Source of the DNA: Rhodothermales bacterium
Lineage (GTDB): Bacteria > Bacteroidota > Rhodothermia > Rhodothermales > JANQRZ01
Direction of reading: 5' to 3'
Length of the DNA: 64,000 nucleotides
NCBI GenBank assembly: GCA_028284265.1
Contig: JANQRZ010000014.1
Span: 162,995-226,994 of the forward strand
Each line of letters starts with the position of its first letter. Positions within the stretch are counted from its first letter, which is position 1. Positions 9,078-17,670 of this stretch are shown here, in pieces. The notes under the pieces were generated by a model that did no database searches, had not been told where the DNA came from, and was given only the letters and a program-made list of their open reading frames with translations. Both the position numbers and the translations under genes were made by a program.

Positions 9078-11051
9078 CTATTGTTCTTCCATCTCAAAGA
9101 TAAGCGGCACCGTCTGTTGCTCCAGCGAGGGTGTGATGGAAATACTGCGCGTTGGCGGCGTGACACGGTACCCATCGCGGCGGACTTCGACTTGGTACGT
9201 GCCAGGCCCCAGCATAAGAGACGCTGGGGTGGTCTCTCCGGTGGAATTGCCATCGATCCAGATGGAGCCCCACACGGGATTCGCCTGCACATTTACGCGC
9301 GTGCGGAAATGACACGTCGCTGTCGTTCTTTCTCCCGAGCGAACGCGCACGGTTGCCTCGTAGGAGCCGTATTGCGAGCTTTCGCACTGAACACGGTGGC
9401 TGCCCGGAGGAAGGTTGAAGGTGCCGCTTCCATCGGCCTGTTGCCCAGCAACGCGGACCGTGCCGCCCGGATCGACGCTCAGAGCGAGAACGCCGGGAGT
9501 CTGCACCGGCGGATCTACGGGCGGCGGATCGTCATCGTCTGTTGTTGTTTCGGGCGGTGGCGAGTCTTCAGCCTGCGCACGCTGCAAGTCGGCAGTTAAG
9601 CGCACGGTTATATCGGGCTGTAGTTGCACGCCGGTTCGCTGCCAGCGGCGGTACCCCGCACGCTCGACGCGCACAGCTACGGGTACGCCCGTCGTGTCTT
9701 GATACGTCATCGGCGTCTGTCCGACACGTCTCCCGTTGATATACACGGTGGCAGCACTCGGCGTAGAACTGATCTCCAGCATCCGCGCCATAGCTTGATC
9801 CGACGCGAGGGCTGCGAGCGGAAAACGTAGCGAAACGGGTACCCCCTCGGCTAGCGAGAGCGACGTATCGACCGGTGCATAGCCAATGCGCTCAACCCGG
9901 AGTCGCCCCGTTCCATGCTCCACGGACTCGCGCAGCATCGGCGTCTCGCCGATGCGTTGATCGTTGAAATAGACAACGGCTCCGGGCGGATCGGTGATGA
10001 TGCTGAGGGGCACGCCCCCCGAGGAAGGCCAGAACCAATACGCGAGCACCGCCACGAGCAGTGTCACCAACGTCCCGCCGCCAATCAACAGCGGGGTCGT
10101 CCTAGACCGCGACGCCGCCACTGGAGCGGGAGCCGATGCGACGGGCGTAGGGCTTGGCGCATACGGTTCAGGCTCTACAATCGTCGGTGCTTCGCGGCGA
10201 GGCGCACGGGCGGATGCAGAGCCAGAAGGAATGGCATCGAAGGCAGCCCGCATCGCCGCCGCGTTCGCGTAGCGTTCGTTCGGGTCTTTGACGAGGGCTT
10301 TCATCACCGCCTCGCTGACGCCGGGAGGCAAGCCAGGGACGAACTGACTCAGCGGCGGGTACTCCTTCTCCACAATCGTCCGCATTGTCTCGAACTCGCT
10401 GCCTCCCCGCTCAAAGGGTAGGCGACCACTCAGCATCTCGTAGACCGTCATGCCAAGCGCATAGAGATCACTGCGCCCATCGAGGTTGCGGTCGCCTTTG
10501 ACTTGCTCGGGGGACATGTAGTAGAGCGTCCCGGCAATGCCTTGCGTGACCGTCGCCGTGCCATCACCCGTGCGGAGCTTGGCGAGGCCGAAGTCGGTGA
10601 CCTTGACGTGGCCGGAATCCGTCAGGAGGATATTGCCCGGCTTGATGTCCCGGTGTACGACCCCAACGCCGTGCGCGTGTTCGAGCGCTGAGATCATCTC
10701 TAGGACGATGGGACGGGCGTCGTCCCACTTGATCGGCCCCCAGTCCATCTTGTCACTGACGGTGCCGCCCCCGATGTACTCCATCACGATGAACAGCCCG
10801 GCGTCGGTGCGACGCAGCGCGTAGATGCGCGTGATGTTCGGACTATCAATCCGGGCGAGGGCACGCGCTTCGGACCGGAAGCGCCGCTCGAACGAGGCAT
10901 CGCTGGCGAGATCGCGGGCGATCATCTTGAGGGCGACAGTCCGCGCGAGGGCGATGTCTTCGGCTTTGTAGACAACGCCCATCCCACCGCGTCCGAGTTC
11001 TTCAAGGATGCGGTAGCCGTCGATCTCCTGGCCTATGAATGTGTCGGACAC
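9078..11051 (-). CDS. Membrane Ser/Thr protein kinase with PEGA domains
   Basis: Residues 10-280 form a complete Hanks-type kinase: glycine loop GRGGMGVV (20-27), catalytic Lys42, HRDIKPGN (133-140) and DFG (153-155). A single membrane helix lies around residues 320-342 (LLIGGGTLVTLLVAVLAYWFW). The extracytoplasmic part holds PEGA modules (VVYFNDQRIGETPML; TVYINGRRVGQTPM; SIWIDGNSTGETTPASL). With the adjacent PP2C phosphatase and FHA proteins it matches the PpkA-PppA-Fha logic known for T6SS activation. The substrate here is inferred, not shown. PEGA domains suggest surface or cell-wall sensing. It begins 44 bases after the phosphatase gene. Confidence 0.9.
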   Translation of the reverse strand: MSDTFIGQEIDGYRILEELGRGGMGVVYKAEDIALARTVALKMIARDLASDASFERRFRSEARALARIDSPNITRIYALRRTDAGLFIVMEYIGGGTVSDKMDWGPIKWDDARPIVLEMISALEHAHGVGVVHRDIKPGNILLTDSGHVKVTDFGLAKLRTGDGTATVTQGIAGTLYYMSPEQVKGDRNLDGRSDLYALGMTVYEMLSGRLPFERGGSEFETMRTIVEKEYPPLSQFVPGLPPGVSEAVMKALVKDPNERYANAAAMRAAFDAIPSGSASARAPRREAPTIVEPEPYAPSPTPVASAPAPVAASRSRTTPLLIGGGTLVTLLVAVLAYWFWPSSGGVPLSIITDPPGAVVYFNDQRIGETPMLRESVEHGTGRLRVERIGYAPVDTSLSLAEGVPVSLRFPLAALASDQAMARMLEISSTPSAATVYINGRRVGQTPMTYQDTTGVPVAVRVERAGYRRWQRTGVQLQPDITVRLTADLQRAQAEDSPPPETTTDDDDPPPVDPPVQTPGVLALSVDPGGTVRVAGQQADGSGTFNLPPGSHRVQCESSQYGSYEATVRVRSGERTTATCHFRTRVNVQANPVWGSIWIDGNSTGETTPASLMLGPGTYQVEVRRDGYRVTPPTRSISITPSLEQQTVPLIFEMEEQ

Positions 11052-11095
11052 AGCGAAGCGAGAGCCTGAAAGCCAAAGATCGCAAAGTACGCCTG

Positions 11096-11860
11096 TTACT
11101 TCACTTTAATGACGACGACCGTCACGTTATCCTGGCCGCCGCGCTCGTTGGCAAGGTTGACGAGCCGCTCCGCTGCCGCCTGTGGCTCCTCTGCTTGGAC
11201 GAGGTCACGAATCTCCGCATCGGTAACATGGGCGAGGCCGTCGGAGCACAGCACAAACACGTCGCCTGCTTCAGGTTCGGCGAGCCGCTCGATGTCTACC
11301 TCCACCGTCGGCTCCACACCGACTGCACGGGTGAGGGCATGGCGCTGCGGGTGGCGCTGCGCTTCGTCCTCGGTCAGCACCCCTTCGCGCCGCAGCGCAT
11401 CGACGAGCGTGTGGTCGCGCGTGAGTTGCCGGATGCCCTCGCGGTTTACGCGGTAGGCCCGGCTGTCCCCGACGTGGGCCAGCCACGCGCCATTGCCCGT
11501 GAAGGCCACCGCCGTAAACGTCGTCCCCATCTTCTTCGGAACACTCCCCGCATTCGCCCAAGCATAGACCTGCTCATTCGCCGAAGCGATAGCTCCCCGA
11601 AAGCGTTCCTCTGCCGACGCTTCTTCCTGTTCAAAGTAAAACTTCCCGGCAATCTCGACGGCCATGCGACTCGCTCGCCCTCCGTCTTCGTGCCCACCCA
11701 TACCGTCGGCGACAATGAAGAGGCAGTGGCCGTCTTCTTCGGTGCAGGCTCCGTCGGAAAAGCGCTCATAGGCGTCTTGGTTCTCCGTGCGCACTTGCCC
11801 GACATGCGTACACGCGCCGGAGCGTAGGGTGAGCGAGCGGTTGGAGCGCTTCCAGAGCAT
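11096..11860 (-). CDS. PP2C-type Ser/Thr phosphatase (PppA-like)
   Basis: This 254-residue cytoplasmic protein shows the full PP2C motif series: RTENQDA, VADGMGGHEDG, GTTFTA, GDSRAYR, CSDGL and GGQDNVT. These include the metal-binding aspartates. Length matches bacterial Stp/PppA enzymes. It is sandwiched between the FHA-transglycosylase gene (12 bases upstream) and the membrane kinase gene (44 bases downstream), so it very likely reverses that kinase. In characterised T6SS loci the equivalent phosphatase antagonises PpkA; the same role is inferred here. No membrane segment is visible. Confidence 0.92.
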   Translation of the reverse strand: MLWKRSNRSLTLRSGACTHVGQVRTENQDAYERFSDGACTEEDGHCLFIVADGMGGHEDGGRASRMAVEIAGKFYFEQEEASAEERFRGAIASANEQVYAWANAGSVPKKMGTTFTAVAFTGNGAWLAHVGDSRAYRVNREGIRQLTRDHTLVDALRREGVLTEDEAQRHPQRHALTRAVGVEPTVEVDIERLAEPEAGDVFVLCSDGLAHVTDAEIRDLVQAEEPQAAAERLVNLANERGGQDNVTVVVIKVK

Positions 11861-11872
11861 GGATGGAGCAGG

Positions 11873-13606
11873 TCAGGGCCGAGCGGGCGGCGCGTGGGCG
11901 ATGGGTGAAGCCACAGCATCCTCAAGGTAGCGCTGCAGCGGGTTATCGAAGTCAAAGCCGAACAAACGAGGATTCTGGCCGATCACGGCGGCAGAGAAGA
12001 TGTGGAGCACGTAGTCCTTCGTCTGGTCCGGCATCCGGTCGCGGTGCTCCGAGAGAAAGCGCCAATAGTTCCGCTCCTGCGGGTTCTGCGGGATGCCTTC
12101 GAGGTCGTGCTGCACCACTTCGAGCGGCGTCAGGTTATCGAGCCGCGGGCTAACTCGGTGCTCGCCCCAATTGTACGAGGCCATCACGAGCAAGCCCGAC
12201 GCTTGGGCGAGTTCGGTGTAGATGGCAAGGAGATAGCGAGCGGCTGCGTCGGTCGCTTTCGGGACATCACACCGCTCGTCGATAGGATCGGGCACGCGCT
12301 GCTCCACGCGGGGACCGGGGACAAGGCCATAGTGCTGCCCCGTACTGGGGATGAACTGCCACATCCCCTTGGCAATACCCCACCGCGTCGGCGGCCCCAC
12401 GGCGCAGGCGTCGAAGTTGCTCTCCTGAAGGGCGAGGTAGAAGAACTCGGGCGGCAACCCGTAATCGATGAACGTCTCGACGATGTCACGGGTGTAGCCA
12501 TTGGCCTCGGCCCGCCGAATGGCATTCTGGAACCGGGTAGACTGCTGCCATTCGTCGATGATCTCTTGCACCTCACGCACGAAGCCTGCCGGAATGGTGA
12601 ACTCGCTCTCATTGAAGATGCGTGCCACCCGGTAGATCTCGCGCTCCTCGGGCGTGAGCCTGCGATAGAGGCCGAGTTCCTCGACGTAGCCCGCGTAGCG
12701 CTCCGCGGTGCGACGACGGCCCTCCTCCAGATTATCGAGTTGGGCGGCGAGGTCGTCGTTGCCCTCCTCCTCAGCCAAGAGGCGCAGTTGCGCGATGGCG
12801 ATGTCCTGCTCCTTCATCTCATAGAACAAGGCCACCGTGGACTGCTCCAGCGCCGCCACACGGAACTGCTGCCAGATCGCAAACCCAAGCGCGACGATCA
12901 ATAGCGCAGCGACGCCCGCGATGACTTTGCCATAGGCCAGTTTCTGCTTCTGCTGAACCTCCTGAAAGGCCTGCCGGATCATCATGGTCCGTTCGCCTGC
13001 AGGCTCGTCCTTCCGCTCGTCGAAATAGTGCCGGATGACTTGGCTCACAGACGCGGGCGCACTGCCACCCGCACGCTCCCCTGTCCCGCGGGATACCGGT
13101 CCCGTGTTGTGCTGTGTGGCTCCGTTGGCGGATGAGCTGTAGGTGTCCGACTGCCGCTGGGTATCCTGCGCGGCGGGCTGTTGCGCGGTGCCGTCGTAGA
13201 AGGGATGGCGCTTGGCCTCCGGCTCCGTCGGAACCACAGCCCGCTCCTCTTGGCTCTCTGATATCCCAGCCCTCAAGGGCGCGTCTACTGACAGGTAGAC
13301 AAACGGCCCATCCTTCCCCAAGCGTACCGTCGTCTCCCCGCTTAGGCTCACGCGCTCCACGCGTTCTCCGTTGTGGTATGTCCCGTTCGTGCTCCCGGCA
13401 TCGCGCAGCACCCACGCTCCGCCTTCTTCAATCACCTCGACGTGAATGCGACTCACCCTCCCGGAGTCGATGTGCAGCGTCGCCTGCATCCCGCGCCCGA
13501 TGTTGAACGGCTCGGTGAAGACGCGCTCCATGTTGGGAATGGAACTGCCCTCAATGCGAACCCGAACAGGGGGTCGCTTGGCGGTGGGGGACGACGAGAA
13601 AGACAA
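11873..13606 (-). CDS. FHA domain - membrane helix - lytic transglycosylase fusion
   Basis: Residues 15-107 form an FHA domain (GRGMQ, SRIHVEV, STNGTYHNGE), which normally binds phosphothreonine in the cytoplasm. A Gln/Ser-rich linker leads to one membrane helix at about 226-247, then a likely coiled coil (250-310). A lytic transglycosylase (SLT/MltD-like) domain follows at ~380-500, with the expected catalytic Glu395 in LALQESNF, then GMWQFIPSTGQHYGL and MASYNWGE. The topology puts FHA inside and the muramidase fold in the periplasm. It lies in a run with the phosphatase and kinase genes. A role in making a peptidoglycan hole for the T6SS, switched by phosphorylation, is inferred. Confidence 0.85.
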   Translation of the reverse strand: MSFSSSPTAKRPPVRVRIEGSSIPNMERVFTEPFNIGRGMQATLHIDSGRVSRIHVEVIEEGGAWVLRDAGSTNGTYHNGERVERVSLSGETTVRLGKDGPFVYLSVDAPLRAGISESQEERAVVPTEPEAKRHPFYDGTAQQPAAQDTQRQSDTYSSSANGATQHNTGPVSRGTGERAGGSAPASVSQVIRHYFDERKDEPAGERTMMIRQAFQEVQQKQKLAYGKVIAGVAALLIVALGFAIWQQFRVAALEQSTVALFYEMKEQDIAIAQLRLLAEEEGNDDLAAQLDNLEEGRRRTAERYAGYVEELGLYRRLTPEEREIYRVARIFNESEFTIPAGFVREVQEIIDEWQQSTRFQNAIRRAEANGYTRDIVETFIDYGLPPEFFYLALQESNFDACAVGPPTRWGIAKGMWQFIPSTGQHYGLVPGPRVEQRVPDPIDERCDVPKATDAAARYLLAIYTELAQASGLLVMASYNWGEHRVSPRLDNLTPLEVVQHDLEGIPQNPQERNYWRFLSEHRDRMPDQTKDYVLHIFSAAVIGQNPRLFGFDFDNPLQRYLEDAVASPIAHAPPARP

Positions 13607-13698
13607 GGCTAAGGGAGCAAGATGCAGCCTACGTCACGAAAGAGCAGGCAGGATTAACTAATAGAAACGGAGTTAGAGACGGAATCAGGCCATGCCCC

Positions 13699-15531
13699 TC
13701 ATGCACGCGGCACGGGAAGCCCCACCGCGAGGTGGATGGGGTGATGCAGGATATGACGAGGTGGCTGCAACCGAACCGCCAGCAGATCGTGACCCTCGAT
13801 ATCAGCGTCGGGGACTGGCTCGACCGTCACGGCATCGCCGGGCACGTCGGCTTCGGAAGCTCCGAGGAAGGTACGGAGCCGCTGCACGATGGCCTCTTGC
13901 TTCTCTTCCAATGAGTCTGTCGCATTGAGTTCGCTAGGAAGCTTGAGCAACCGGTGCGCAGCACGAGCCGCGAAGAGACCACACCCGAGCGTCGCATGCG
14001 CCGCCGCATGGGCCGTCTTCTTCGGGTCGTCGAAGGTTTGGGGCTTCGAGAGGTTGGCGGCATGAGCCACCTGCATCGTATCCCGGTTGGCCGTGCCCGT
14101 GAGTACAGCAAAACCGGCCTCGGCCAGTTCGGCGGCCTTCGCCTCCGGCAAGAGGGTTGCCAGCGGTGTCTGCCCGCGCTCCGTCGCGTGGATCGGCAGG
14201 TTCTCGATAGACTGACCGGCAAGATGGGTCGGCCATCCGGTCTTGGCAAACGACGCACCGAGGGCCACAGCGACGGCAAGCGCCCCCCCGCCCCACAGGA
14301 AACCCTCTTCCTCAAGCGGCACGTCCTTCGATGGATGGTTCGGGCCGTAGGGCGAGCGGAGCAAGAACGGTGGGAATGCGAGCGCGATGAACCGTGCCTC
14401 ATCGTTCTCCCGGAGCTTGTTCCAGTGGATGTAATCCGGTCCCTCCACGAGGTGCGGAACGAGCGGAATCGTGGTCGCGCCATCGGGCTTATCCAAGCCG
14501 AAGAAGCCGGAGTCCGCCGAGGCGATGAGGGGCGCTTGTAGGCTCGCCCCGGTTCCGGCGAGGTCTTCCAGTACCGCCACGTCGGCCTGACTGTTGCCAA
14601 AGGCGAAACCGAGAATCACCGCTGAGAGCGGTGCCCGGTCGTCGTCGGCGCTGTGCTCTGGGAGGAGTACCTGCTCGTAGAGGGCTTCGCCGAGGTCGTC
14701 GCGCCCGGCGGGCAACACATCGAGTTGCACCCCGTCGCGGAACGGTAGGCGGTCCACGAGGAATTTTAGCCCGCGCCACGCTGACTCCAAGCGCCGGAGG
14801 CCCGGGTGCTCGAGGATCGCCCGGAGCTGGCCTCCGAGCTTCCGGTCAAAGTCCGCAATGATCCCGTCAGCGACGGCACCCGCAATGCGCGGCTCATCGC
14901 CACTGACGGCCCCAGCGATGGCGTCCCCGATCCCGGTCGTTTCATCGGCACTGCCATCGCCGGAATCCACCATGCCCATCAGCCGGTCGAGCGCGTCCTC
15001 TTCCGCAGCCGGTTTCGGTACGGGCTTCGGCTTGGGAGGTGAGACGGTAAGCTGGGCGTACAACCCATCGGCCGAGGCTTCGTCGACGCCAGCCTCGGCG
15101 AGGCGAGCGCGGAAGGTATCGCGGTCTGTGCCCTGCGTGCGGACCCCGTGGACCTCGGTGCGAATCGCCAGCAGACGAGCAAGGGCAGGCACCTGCCGCG
15201 CAATCCCACCCGGCGTGAAGTCTTTCAGCGACCGGAAGCGCAAGGCGATCTCCAGCGACTGCGGCTGCGGGCTGAGATGGTTCGGCACATCGAGCCGGAG
15301 CGCGGGCTGCTGTTCTTCCATCCACCCGGCAAACCCGTTGGTGTCCACCCGACGGACGAGCGAGGGGCCGCGCCAGTTGCTCCGTGCCTGCGGCGTCAGG
15401 TCAGCGACGAGCAACAGCCGGAGCGGCATTGGTGGCTCACGTCGCTGGGCCGCGGGGCCAGCCTGAGACATCGAGGTCGTGTCCGGGTCGGAGGTGATGC
15501 GAATGCCTACGTTTTTGTGCGGGTCGCTCAT
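13699..15531 (-). CDS. TssB-TssC fusion (single-chain T6SS sheath paralogue)
   Basis: This 610-residue protein aligns by eye with both sheath subunits encoded at 31-33 kb. Residues ~32-150 match TssB (PMPLRLLLVADL; FRSLKDFTPGGIARQVPAL versus the TssB segment MKSFSPEEVAKQVPQL). A Pro/Lys-rich linker lies at ~163-175. Residues ~205-610 match TssC (HPGLRRLESAWRGLKFLVDR; PLSAVILGFAF; FIALAFPPFLLRSPYG; and a C-terminal HHPIHLAVGLPVP strand). Canonical TssB and TssC are separate chains that intertwine in the contractile sheath. The gene sits 20 bases after the DUF2169 gene. Whether it joins the main sheath, caps it or makes another structure is unknown. Confidence 0.8.
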   Translation of the reverse strand: MSDPHKNVGIRITSDPDTTSMSQAGPAAQRREPPMPLRLLLVADLTPQARSNWRGPSLVRRVDTNGFAGWMEEQQPALRLDVPNHLSPQPQSLEIALRFRSLKDFTPGGIARQVPALARLLAIRTEVHGVRTQGTDRDTFRARLAEAGVDEASADGLYAQLTVSPPKPKPVPKPAAEEDALDRLMGMVDSGDGSADETTGIGDAIAGAVSGDEPRIAGAVADGIIADFDRKLGGQLRAILEHPGLRRLESAWRGLKFLVDRLPFRDGVQLDVLPAGRDDLGEALYEQVLLPEHSADDDRAPLSAVILGFAFGNSQADVAVLEDLAGTGASLQAPLIASADSGFFGLDKPDGATTIPLVPHLVEGPDYIHWNKLRENDEARFIALAFPPFLLRSPYGPNHPSKDVPLEEEGFLWGGGALAVAVALGASFAKTGWPTHLAGQSIENLPIHATERGQTPLATLLPEAKAAELAEAGFAVLTGTANRDTMQVAHAANLSKPQTFDDPKKTAHAAAHATLGCGLFAARAAHRLLKLPSELNATDSLEEKQEAIVQRLRTFLGASEADVPGDAVTVEPVPDADIEGHDLLAVRLQPPRHILHHPIHLAVGLPVPRA

Positions 15532-15551
15532 GAGATTCGGAGGGAGAGGGT

Positions 15552-16619
15552 TTAGGCGACGCGGAGGTCGATGCCTGCGATGGTGTCTAGGCTCAACGAA
15601 GGAAGGGGATACATCCCGCGCCAGACCTGATAGAATACACCCTCGTCAGGGAGAAACACGAGGGTATCAAGATGAGCCGTGAGCGGGTGGCGGTGCGACG
15701 GGCGCTCGGCAGGGTCGGGCACTTCGTCCGATTCAGCCTCGCTGCTCGCTTCGTCATAGACGTGGAGGGCGATGTCGGGGCGGAGACCGGGAAGCCGGAA
15801 GCGCCGGTAGCCGTCGGGGGTGAGATGGCGCAACTCGACCTCCTCGTTACCTGCCAAGTAGCCGGGGACTTGGAGCGACGGGTGGGCACCGTTGTTGAAG
15901 CCAAAGTCGTAGTCGGCGGGCAGGCCGAACTCAGGATCAAGATCGTTGATCGCCTGACCGGTGAGGGTGGCACGGGGCTGCCAGCTTCGACCGTAAAAAC
16001 CAAACCCAACGGGTGCGGGCTGGTCGTCCCACGAACGAATCAGTTGGCGGGGGTCTTCGAGGTTCGGCAGGGCCTTGCCGTCCACCGACTCGCGCGTCTT
16101 CTTTCCGATAAAGCCCTGCCCGATGTGATTCTGCGCGCACCACCCTTTCCCCTTGTGGTCGAACCCGCCGAAGGCACGCTCGTAGACGAGCGGCATCTCG
16201 GTAAATGGCTCGGGGTTGGACATCGTCGGCACCATCACCATCCGGGTTGGGAACACCCACCGCCGATCACCAAAGACGCGGATCGCTTGCTGCACGCGAC
16301 CGACGCGGAGCGCCACGTCGAGCGCTGCAACCGGCTTGCCGCCCGGCGCATAGGCCCGGCCTACGAGTACCACATCGGCGCGCGGCTTGAACGGCACCAC
16401 ATCGCTTTCGAGCCGGATGCTGCCCGTGACATCGCCCTTGAAGAACTCGTCACTGGCCGCGATTGGGAGTTGCTCGTCGGCAGCAGACGCGAGGGTGCCG
16501 TCGGCTCCATCGGGCATGCGAAACGTGGCCTTGAGCAGCACGGCGAGGCAGGGCTTGCGGTCCGGCCCCATACCCAGCGCAAGGCCATCGACAAACGGCG
16601 TGTCGTTCGTGACGTTCAT
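15552..16619 (-). CDS. DUF2169 family protein (T6SS effector-adaptor type)
   Basis: The 355-residue product begins with the characteristic DUF2169 pattern (NDTPFVDGLALGMGPDRKPCLAVLLKATF). It keeps the family motifs WVFPTRMVMV, FTEMPLVYERAFGG and WCAQNHIGQGF. In T6SS islands DUF2169 proteins occur beside PAAR-like, pentapeptide and VgrG genes and are regarded as adaptors that help load effectors. Its ATG overlaps the stop of the pentapeptide-repeat gene by 4 bases, so the two are translationally coupled. Cytoplasmic, with no signal or membrane segment. The exact cargo is not evident; the nearest candidate is the RHS protein upstream in the transcript. Confidence 0.82.
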   Translation of the reverse strand: MNVTNDTPFVDGLALGMGPDRKPCLAVLLKATFRMPDGADGTLASAADEQLPIAASDEFFKGDVTGSIRLESDVVPFKPRADVVLVGRAYAPGGKPVAALDVALRVGRVQQAIRVFGDRRWVFPTRMVMVPTMSNPEPFTEMPLVYERAFGGFDHKGKGWCAQNHIGQGFIGKKTRESVDGKALPNLEDPRQLIRSWDDQPAPVGFGFYGRSWQPRATLTGQAINDLDPEFGLPADYDFGFNNGAHPSLQVPGYLAGNEEVELRHLTPDGYRRFRLPGLRPDIALHVYDEASSEAESDEVPDPAERPSHRHPLTAHLDTLVFLPDEGVFYQVWRGMYPLPSLSLDTIAGIDLRVA

Positions 16620-17665
16620 TGGCTAGGATGGTCTGGTGCGGCGGCAGTCTGGCGATAAAGCGGTACACGCCGAATGGCGGGAGGCCCCGTGCCCGGTCCA
16701 AACGCAGGCTTGACCGGTTCGGGCATCCGCGCCGACTCGAAATCGCACTGCGTCCGCTGGAAGGCATCGAGTGAGGCCCAGTAGAAATCGGCCCCGAAGA
16801 AGCTGCACGTGGCGGCCTGCGCTCCGGCGAACTCGGCTCCGACGAAGTTGGCGAAGTTAAACGAGGACTGACTCAGCTTCGTCTCCCGCAGATCCGCATA
16901 CTCAAACACGGCGTTCTCGACGGTGCTATGCAGGAATGTCGCACGGGCAAGCGAGGCGCGGATGAAGGTGCCGACGGAGAGCTTGGCTCCCGAGAAGTCA
17001 CACCCCGAAAGGTCAGCGCGTTGAGCGAAGGTGGCGACGAGGAACGCGCTGCGGAAGATGGCACCGGGAGCGCTCGCATTTTCGAGGATCGCCCCGGAGA
17101 GCACAGCGTCCGTGCAGTCGGCTCCGGCGAGGTTGGCGTCGCGCAGCAGGGCCTGTTCGAGGTTTGCCCCGCCAAGCTTCGCCCCACTGAAATCGGCATC
17201 GGCAAAGATGCTCCTGGCGAGGTTGGCCCCGGCGAGATCGCATCCGCCCAGCCTCGCCGCCCCTAGCACGGATTCTTGAATCGTGCAGCGTAGCATCGAA
17301 GCCCCCTGAAAGTCAGCTCGCTCGACGGCACAGGAAGCCAGCACAGCCTCATTGAGCCGGGCGTTGCGAAACACGCTGTCTTCGAGGAGGCACTCGTCGA
17401 AGGCGGCCCCATTGAGGTCCGCGTCCGCGAGGTTCGCCCCGTTCATTAGCGAGCTAGAAAACTGAACACCCCGGAGGTTCGCTCCTGTGAAATTCACGCC
17501 TTCGAGCAAGGCCCCTGCGATCTCGGCCTCTTGGAGATTCGTTCCGGCGAGGTCAGCTCCCGTGAGATCGACACCGGCGAGAGGCACCTCCCGCAAGTCG
17601 GCCCCGCGCAGGTCTGCACCCGGCGTGAGCCGTTCGAGGTCGAAACCGAACGCCGTCGTTTCCAT
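16616..17665 (-). CDS. Pentapeptide-repeat protein
   Basis: Almost the whole 349-residue protein consists of A(D/N)LXX-type repeats (for example GADLRGADLREVPLAGVDLTG), which fold into a right-handed quadrilateral beta-helix. The last ~55 residues are non-repetitive and proline-rich. Such proteins commonly accompany DUF2169 genes in T6SS loci, sometimes as fused domains. It overlaps the DUF2169 gene by 4 bases and begins 5 bases after the RHS gene stop, which points to a joint function in effector loading or tip decoration. No enzymatic motif is visible. Confidence 0.85.
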   Translation of the reverse strand: METTAFGFDLERLTPGADLRGADLREVPLAGVDLTGADLAGTNLQEAEIAGALLEGVNFTGANLRGVQFSSSLMNGANLADADLNGAAFDECLLEDSVFRNARLNEAVLASCAVERADFQGASMLRCTIQESVLGAARLGGCDLAGANLARSIFADADFSGAKLGGANLEQALLRDANLAGADCTDAVLSGAILENASAPGAIFRSAFLVATFAQRADLSGCDFSGAKLSVGTFIRASLARATFLHSTVENAVFEYADLRETKLSQSSFNFANFVGAEFAGAQAATCSFFGADFYWASLDAFQRTQCDFESARMPEPVKPAFGPGTGPPAIRRVPLYRQTAAAPDHPSQ

Positions 17666-17670
17666 GAGTA

